In this document: positions 57,501 through 64,000 of the stretch, in pieces | How positions within the stretch are numbered: position 1 is the first letter of the stretch | Layout: every line of letters starts with the position of its first letter | NCBI RefSeq assembly: GCF_000224145.3 | Contig: NC_020172.2 | Location: 2,959,557 to 3,023,556 of the forward strand | Direction of reading: 5' to 3' | Source of the DNA: Ciona intestinalis | Taxonomy: Eukaryota; Chordata; Ascidiacea; Phlebobranchia; Cionidae | Length of the DNA: 64,000 nt | Notes under the pieces: model-generated | The model's database searches: none | The model's input: only the letters and a program-made list of their open reading frames with translations | Told to the model about the DNA's origin: nothing | Made by a program: the position numbers and the translations under genes

Positions 57501-60500
57501 AAGTTTTGTGGCTAGAAACTAATCCTTCCCCACATTATCTGCTAACCACTAACCCTTAACTTATAATCCATACAAACACTAAACCTATTTAACCCCTAAC
57601 TACCAACCTCTAACACTTCCCACCAGCCTATTTTGTAACATACGGGAGGATTCTTTACTAGTGCCATTTTTTTGTCTCCATTTTGTCACACTTGTTTTTA
57701 TTTATTTCTAATTTTGTTTAAATTCCTCATCAATTATTGTTTTAAAAACTTTGTGAAATGTATGAAGCTGTTTTGGTCACTTAATACGCATTAAAAACAT
57801 TGGTAACAGCATCAATGTAGAACGTTATGGGTGCCGGGATGACATGTCATTCAAATTTAAAACAGGTGTGTTATACGTTCTAGGACCCCAGTTTGAGCCT
57901 TTACCTTGCTGTTAGGTGTCAATACAAACAAGCATAGCCAAAGTATATTGCATTTTTAATCAATGAAGTTCCCTATATTTAACAACTGAAAGTTGAACTG
58001 TATTTTAAGAATGTCATCCAAATTTTACCCTGCTGTTAGGTGTCCATGCAAACAACAATATTATTCAGGTTTTCTACCATATTTACTTTGATGTTGGAAT
58101 TAACATAACACGAGGAGAAATATCAATTATTATGAGAAGAAATCGTGCAAGGCATATTGTTCATTTCGCAAGAGATGTGATTGTATATGGTGAGCATAGG
58201 TGTAATGTTAGATGTGCATGTGATGAAATGTCACCATTAGGGCTGTGGATTTTCCCTATTTTTGTTTAACCGTTAACCGTTCAGTTTTAACCGGTTAACC
58301 GGTTAACCGATACAAGTGTAATCCTAATAAATGCGTCTTGTTTATCGCTTTTCTTTCGCGAATTTAAAGGCAACTTTACGACGAACGTATGGACTATGCT
58401 TGCAATACACGGACAAACGTTCTTAACGTTAAAGTAATGCTTTCTTATTCGTATTGAAACCTGTTTTAAAACACCTGCCGTCTAAATAATCAACGTGTGA
58501 ATTACAATTATGATGCAGTTATTAACGTGTGAATTGCTATTATGTCGTAATCAATTGCCAGGTCAAACAATCGCTATTATGATGCAATGAATCCACGTGT
58601 GAATGCCTGCTTTTTAGTAATAAACACGCTGCTTGGCCGAGGAAAACATTTAAGTTGTGTATTACACCAATATAATGTTGCAAAACTAGTTAGCCTGCGG
58701 TATTAACAATCAAGATTGATGTCGTAATCGCCGTTGTAGGGCACGATCAAAGCAACAGCGTCCCTGCGCTGCTGCGCACTCTGTCTTATTGCAAAACAAC
58801 AATCAACGAACACGAACACGTGCCTTTCGTGTAAATAAGACAGATATTTATATACGTTTATGCCCTATGACGTCATAGTTTGGTTAATGCATTTAATACA
58901 TTATTTAATGAGGTTCTCTTTGTTTGTACATTTTCCTTATCCTTGCATGGCCGGAAAACGACAGTCGTTAAACACAAGTGTTCTGTTTCTTACACTTCAT
59001 GCCATCTTATGATTTATCTTGTATGTTACAATGTCACCCCATATTAAAAAATTCACAAGACAGTTATTTATCTTTACAATTTAAACAATAAAGACCAAAT
59101 TGTTATATGTTCGTTTATTAGATAATAAAATTCCTTATATTTTTTCAGATATTCGGTTTTGTAACAGCCCTTTAAATTTTTGCCCTGCTTCTGCCACTTG
59201 TGATGATTTGATTGGTCAATACAGATGTTCATGCATGGATGATTTTATTGACATTGGGGTCAGAGGTCATAGGTTCCCTGGTCACCAATGTGAAATGAAT
59301 ACAGGTTGATTATAATTGGGATTTTTTGATTTAGTACTTGATGGGTAACTCACTTATTCACTTATAAATGGTTACGTTTTGAAAGTATCTTTCTATACAT
59401 TAGACACACATAACATGTTGATTGTTTGTTTAACTTAGCTTTATTCGCGCATGACTGGAAAACGAAAGTCATTATAAGACGGGTGTTCTGTTTCATGCAC
59501 CTTATGCCAGCTTACAAGTTACCACAGATGAAACTTAGTGGGTGATTGTTTTTCTGTATAGCTGACAATTTAGACGACCCATTAGTGACCACTGGGTCAA
59601 AGCAATTGCCGTTAAATGTATTGCCCAAGGACACATATGCCCACAATAGTACTAGTACCACTGTGTTGAATTTGAAATATTGCTTTTCAACATTCTACAG
59701 ACTTTTCAACATTGTACAGAATATTGCTTTTCAACTTTTCATAATTGTACAGATGAACCACTGGATTTGACACTTGAAGTTATAAACCCCAGCAGTGTGA
59801 ACGTTATATTTGGTGAACCAGAGTCCAATCTTGGGGATATAATTAAATACCAAGTGGAATGGCAAACTATATCAGGAGTTATACAACCAGCAAGGGTGAT
59901 TGACATAAACATGTAAGTTCTTAAGTCCTACATCTGTGCTTACTAAACACTATTTTGTAAACTACATGGGTGCAATGTTTTTATACACCTAACCAGAAAA
60001 AATGTCACCGTTTTATCGTCGTAAACGTCCGTATTATAAAAGTCAAAATGCTTTGTAAAACACTATTAGTACGTGAATCAACTAAAAACTTTAGCGTCTT
60101 GACCAAACTGTTAAAAAGTACTGTCTTAAATAATCATGGCCACTCATGGCCAAAAATTTATACATATATGTAAATTATTTTTTGATTTTTAGAGTGGATT
60201 TTTACATTGAATATATTTTGGACAATCTTCCTCAAAACGAGGTACATCGTGTTCGTGCTCGAGCGATCACCAATCAAGCGAATGGAAGATGGTCGCCATG
60301 GTCACAAGTTCGAACTGGTATGTTTGAATACTTACTTTCTGAAATTTTTGGTTTTAGTAAATATTTTCTTAAATAAGAATAGTTAGTTTTAGTGAGAATA
60401 TGCAAAAAAATAAGAATAATCTTAAATAAATTTTAGTGAATATACAAAACAAAAATTTTCTGTACCAATTGCATTAAGTAGCTTGTTTAAACTCATGCTT

Positions 60501-63500
60501 AATTCCTAGTTCCTTTCTGTGTCTCGCTGTAGAACCCCTTGCCTATATACAATATTCAGCAAATTAGCATTTCAAATGTAAAATACTATTGTGTGTTTGC
60601 TAATCATACTTTATATAATATATAATCTTTTATCTTTACTTTAATTCATCTTTTTTAATGTAACCTGTTTTTCCTCACATGGTTTTTCTGTTTTACGCAC
60701 TTTGTGCCAGCTTACTGTGTTACCACGTGTGTAACTTCGTGAGTAATTTTTATTTTCTGTATGGCTTACAATTAATACAACCCATTAGTGATGACTTAAA
60801 ACTGCCGTTAAGTGTCTTGCCCAGAAGCACATACGTCCACAATAGCAGCAGCAATGAGCCATAAACCCCTTTTTAAATTCTACATTTAATCAATTTATTT
60901 TTATTCCAGTGTCTCTTCTATACAAAGTGATCTTTGATTTGAACCTAAATCGGACCGTCCACAACTACCAATCTATTCGCACTGAAGTACATCAGAACAT
61001 AACATTATATGTAAGAATCCACATTAGATTTAAGTTTACCATGGAATTTATATAAATAACTGCAAAATATGATTGAGTCTTAAAATGTATAGTACAGTGA
61101 AAAGTGCATTTTAACTAATTAATAAAATGTAATACATATACAGACTATATATCTAAAATCCATTATGTATTATATATGAGGTATTGCAAAAATAAAAGCA
61201 AGTTAAATATTAAATTATTTTTTTCTACTTATTTTTTTGTTTTCTGTTGTTGATATTAAAAATAACGCATTTTTTGTTGTTGTTTAAAAATATTTTTTTA
61301 AAGCTTTCTTTTTTCATGTATAAAGTATTTCTTACAAATCATTTTCATTTTTGCCTGTATCTTGTTTTTTTACATGCATAGTTACAACATAAATTTAATA
61401 TTCAGGCAAAAGAAGTTCTTTCATCTCTACCACAACTTGTAACAGATGTTCAAATGCAACAATCGGATTTCACAGGCCAGGGCAAAATTAGGTTCCAAGC
61501 AATTATTTTTCTAGAGCCTCCATGTAAGTAAAACTCTATATAGGTGAGGTTCTGAGACAGAGCACACTGTTTAAGCCAGATTTTGACCATTGCGTTAGTG
61601 TCATAAGGATAATTTTTGTGAAAATCTTTGCTGAGCAATGTTGAATAAATATATGTCCTTTTGTATTGGTTTAATTTATCCATAGTTATATACAATACAA
61701 CACTATACATTATTATCCATAGTTATATACATACACACAACACTATACATTAAAAACACACATTACAAAAAAATTGGTCAACTCTGACCTAACTCCCAGA
61801 TTCTTTGCATGCCTTGCTGTTGCCCTTTCATCAATAAAATATTTTAAGTTTAAAAAACACCATGTTTTTTCAATGCTGTGTCTACTATACTGCATTTTAA
61901 ACCCTACACTGTGTCTTCTGGGCATATATATACAATACTGTGCCTTTTTGGCATATATATACCATAACCATACTGTGTCGACTATATGGTTCTTCGTTAA
62001 TATGTATTTTTTACAGATTCAGAAACAACAGAATCTGCTGCCACGTCACTGTCTGCTCTTCAGAGGGGAATAAAAAGATTATTTTATCCTCATTTAACCG
62101 ACACTATGCCCTTGGGAACTGTCAGCTATTCTTCTATTCAAGTTACAGGTATGTTATAAGTAAAAGTATAAATACTACCTAGTTAACAGCCACGCTTTGT
62201 TGACACTCTATCCCGCACTTTTATCCAAAGTGTGTTTTTTTTACTGTTGTTTTGCTGCTAATTCCCTTCTCTTCGTTCTTTAATTAACATGATCTTCGCT
62301 ATTGTTTTTCGAAGAAATAAAAAATTAAGTTATGTTATGTATGTAGTCCTGCATTGTGGCTTAGTGGTTAGGCACTTGCATCGTAACCCAAGGAAACGGG
62401 GTTCAGTTCTTGATACTGACACTATTAACAGCCTATTTTCCTTGAGCAAGACGCTTAACGGACATTGCTCCAACCTAGTGATCAAAAATTAGTTGCACAC
62501 CCAGTGTGCCGAAATAATATGCCAACCATGTCCGAAATCCCAAGCCCCATGGTGTGCTACTCTGTAGAAACCTACATAGAAAAAAAATGATTTAAAAAAA
62601 TGATATAGTAGAGGGGGGGGAGAAGATAGGACCCCTTTTCATTCTCATTTGGTGGTACAAAGAACATTCAAAGTATAATAAAACCGTATCCTCAAGACTA
62701 CCATAGACTGTTGTTAATTGTTTAAAACATCATCAGGATATTGATATGTGCCAAAGTTGTCCCTAAGTGCCAAAGTTGTCCCATCTTCCCCCACCCTACT
62801 ATACATCCTATTACATAAATTAAATTTAGCTACTCTGTTACTACCCATCTTTTCCAGACATTGATGAATGCAGAACCCAATTATCAGACTGTCGAGGAAA
62901 TCCCTGTTCCAATACACCAGGATCATTTGAATGTAGTTGTCCACCTGGAATGGTCGACGTTAGTTCAGATTATCTTTTATTACCTGGTCGTACATGTATC
63001 GGTATGTTTCTATTTTATTTCTATTATATTTCCATTTTTATGAGTTGTGTGCATTTGGGATCCATTTTTTGTTAATTTCATATTAATAGATTTTGTAGTT
63101 TAGTATATTGCTAATGTAACAGAATTTTAGGCTTTTCATGTATTATATCTGTTATGTTTTATCCAACTATTTATAATTTTTATGCAATTGTTACTGTAGT
63201 GTGTATTCGTCATAATTACTTAAATTTTTCAGATGTGTGTATAAAAGGTATGATATACTGTATTTTCTTTACATATTAATAGCTTTTGACTTCAGTATAC
63301 TGCTTAGTAATGTGGCATGGTTTTATTAGGCTTTGCATGTATCTGTTATGATTTACACGACTATTTTTTTTACTTTTACTGTTATAGGAATAAAGTTTTA
63401 CAAATTTACTTTTACTTTGCACAGCATTTGATGCTCCTCAGAACTTCCGAGCATCACTAACTGATCCTCAATCTGCTCTCCTTACTTGGAAGATTCCTCC

Positions 63501-64000
63501 TCAATTAAGAAGAAGAAGACTCAAGTATTGGTTCGTAGTCGAATCAAAAAAACGCTCAGGCACAAATATTACTTGTAAGTTTAAAAGATTTTTTATATTT
63601 TAAAGAAAATTCATATTTTTGAAGTATACAATTATACCATATTTTTTTAACACTCTCTATTTTAACACACATGTGTGCAATAGGGTTGGCAGCAATTTGG
63701 AAGGAAACTACTTACATATATAAGCAAAACAAAAATTTGAAATGTGCTTAAACTGAAACATTTTTTTGCCTTATTAGTAAATGTGTACAAAAACCTTAAA
63801 ACAGCGAAATTAACAGACATTGCTCCAAACCTTTTGTACCTAAAAAAGTATCTTATTTCCCAGGTGTTTTACACTGTAGAACCACACCAACCCAAAGTTC
63901 CATAAAACCCAAATTATAGGCTAACAAACTTTCATTTAAAATTTTTTTTTCTAAAAAAGTAATAAAAATTTTTTTTTTTTTCTAATTTAACAGCGGAACA
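54508..64000 (+). CDS. Mosaic FN3/EGF/SEA protein, 5' part (17 exons in window)
   Basis: Exons 54508-54586, 54860-54987, 55300-55534, 55844-55989, 56459-56588, 56996-57060, 58069-58189, 59149-59304, 59753-59912, 60193-60317, 60910-61010, 61406-61523, 62017-62148, 62858-63001, 63233-63247, 63425-63574 and 63994 onward; all phases agree (2005 nt through exon 16). Start ATG 54508 is followed by a signal peptide. Domains: FN3 (~30-145), FN3 (~148-240), a ~62-residue unassigned module (240-301), EGF with C-S-C-M (302-353), FN3 ending in RWSPWSQV (354-448), SEA-like (449-565), calcium-binding EGF starting DIDEC (566-613), FN3 (619 onward). Many N-glycosylation sequons in the first FN3. Such proteins are extracellular or cell-surface adhesion or receptor molecules; whether a membrane helix follows is unseen. 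It is open at the right edge. The family assignment by domain is firm, the specific identity is unknown. Confidence 0.88.
55017..55215. mobile_element. Family-1 MITE in intron 2 of the FN3/EGF/SEA gene
   Basis: Left TTAGGGTGGGGGAAGATGGG, right TCCCATCTTCCCCCATCC; complete core. Only ~30 bases separate it from exon 2. Confidence 0.85.
56225..56417. mobile_element. Family-1 MITE in intron 4 of the FN3/EGF/SEA gene
   Basis: Left CAGTAGGGAAGGGAAGACGG; right end decayed (TGTTCCATCTCTTAACC). Ends ~40 bases before exon 5. Confidence 0.7.
57142..57365 (+). repeat. SINE with intact head
   Basis: Head GGCGCCGGCAAAGTGGTTAG and CGCTTGCCTGTAACCC, B box GGGTTCAAGGCTCGTCG, body GGTCACCTATGGGTTGTCC. Lies in intron 6 of the FN3/EGF/SEA gene. 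Confidence 0.78.
58238..58886 (+). repeat. ~650-bp dispersed repeat, copy 2
   Basis: Second copy of the repeat at 18992-19634, located in the intron between exons 7 and 8 of the FN3/EGF/SEA gene. It ends at TGGTTAATG where copy 1 continues, so this copy is truncated on the right. Confidence 0.85.
59437..59667 (-). repeat. SINE, antisense
   Basis: TTTATTCGCGCATGACTGG (tail complement) to ACACATATGCCCACAATAG. Related antisense fragments lie at about 54700-54835, 58930-59035 and 60655-60865 in the same gene. Confidence 0.7.
60910..62148 (+). CDS. SEA-like domain (exons 11-13)
   Basis: Exons 60910-61010, 61406-61523 and 62017-62148. The pattern is YKVIFDLNLN, then ...ITLYAKEVLSSL, then GKIRFQAIIFLEPP and a final LxxGIKRLF helix, matching SEA order (strand, helix, strand pair, helix). 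The site where self-cleaving SEA domains have Gly-Ser-Val-Val-Val reads G-Q-G-K-I here, so autoproteolysis is unlikely. It is followed directly by a DIDEC calcium-binding EGF, a common SEA-EGF pairing. Confidence 0.65.
62343..62560 (+). repeat. Divergent tRNA-headed SINE variant
   Basis: Head TTGTGGCTTAGTGGTTAGGC (a good A box) and GGGGTTCAGTTC, then AGCAAGACGCTTAACGGAC. The head differs from the main family, so this may be a separate subfamily. Confidence 0.6.
62605..62804. mobile_element. Family-1 MITE in intron 13 of the FN3/EGF/SEA gene
   Basis: Left TAGTAGAGGGGGGGGAGAAG, right CATCTTCCCCCACCCTAC; near the right end a ~20-base piece (CCAAAGTTGTCCC) is duplicated in tandem. Confidence 0.8.
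63233..63247 (+). CDS. 15-nt microexon of the FN3/EGF/SEA gene
   Basis: TTTTTCAG before and GTATGA after a 15-base segment (phase 1-1) encoding D-V-C-I-K between the calcium-binding EGF and the next FN3. Skipping it also keeps frame, so it may be alternative or not an exon at all. Confidence 0.45.

Overview
The window looks like a piece of an ascidian (tunicate) nuclear genome, most likely a Ciona-type species. The support is AT-rich, compact DNA with short introns, a single-copy Dlx/distal-less homeobox gene, a transferrin-family gene, large mosaic receptors built from EGF and FN3 exons, and several dispersed families of palindromic MITEs and tRNA-headed SINEs of the kind known from Ciona. 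The species assignment is inference. There is one 50-base assembly gap (18871-18920) and one ambiguous base (39992). I see no prokaryotic features, tRNA or rRNA gene, or CRISPR array.

Layout: (1) 104-1813, plus strand: the last four coding exons of a transferrin-family gene. (2) 2857-28657, minus strand: a complete adhesion-GPCR gene that I resolve into 48 phase-compatible exons encoding about 2023 residues: signal peptide, a 74-residue N-terminal module, 32 EGF-like modules (one per exon), a Cys-containing module, a GAIN/GPS region and a 7TM domain. It faces the transferrin gene tail to tail. (3) 30196-42543, minus strand: a complete three-exon Dlx/distal-less gene (431 residues) with a 9.0 kb first intron and a 2.0 kb second intron. 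(4) 42.6-54.5 kb: gene-poor, repeat-rich flank upstream of Dlx. (5) 54508-64000, plus strand: the first 17 exons of a mosaic FN3/EGF/SEA receptor or secreted protein that runs off the right edge.

Introns and flanks are filled with at least two MITE families with long terminal inverted repeats (families 1 and 2), a tRNA-derived SINE family, a 433-bp hAT-type MITE with a perfect 8-bp target duplication, and two 97%-similar copies of a ~650-bp repeat. The EGF array has grown by recent exon-plus-intron duplication, and two of its exons are identical at every base.

The four genes do not form a pathway; they are neighbours. The points most worth a second look are the adhesion GPCR (32 EGF modules, non-canonical GPS tripeptide, furin-like site in the GAIN region), a transferrin in which the usual iron-ligand His is Glu, a Dlx homeodomain with Cys at position 56, clustered CRE palindromes inside Dlx coding sequence, and X-box/NRF1 motifs in the Dlx introns. 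All exon models come from reading splice sites and phase by eye; no alignment or expression data were available.
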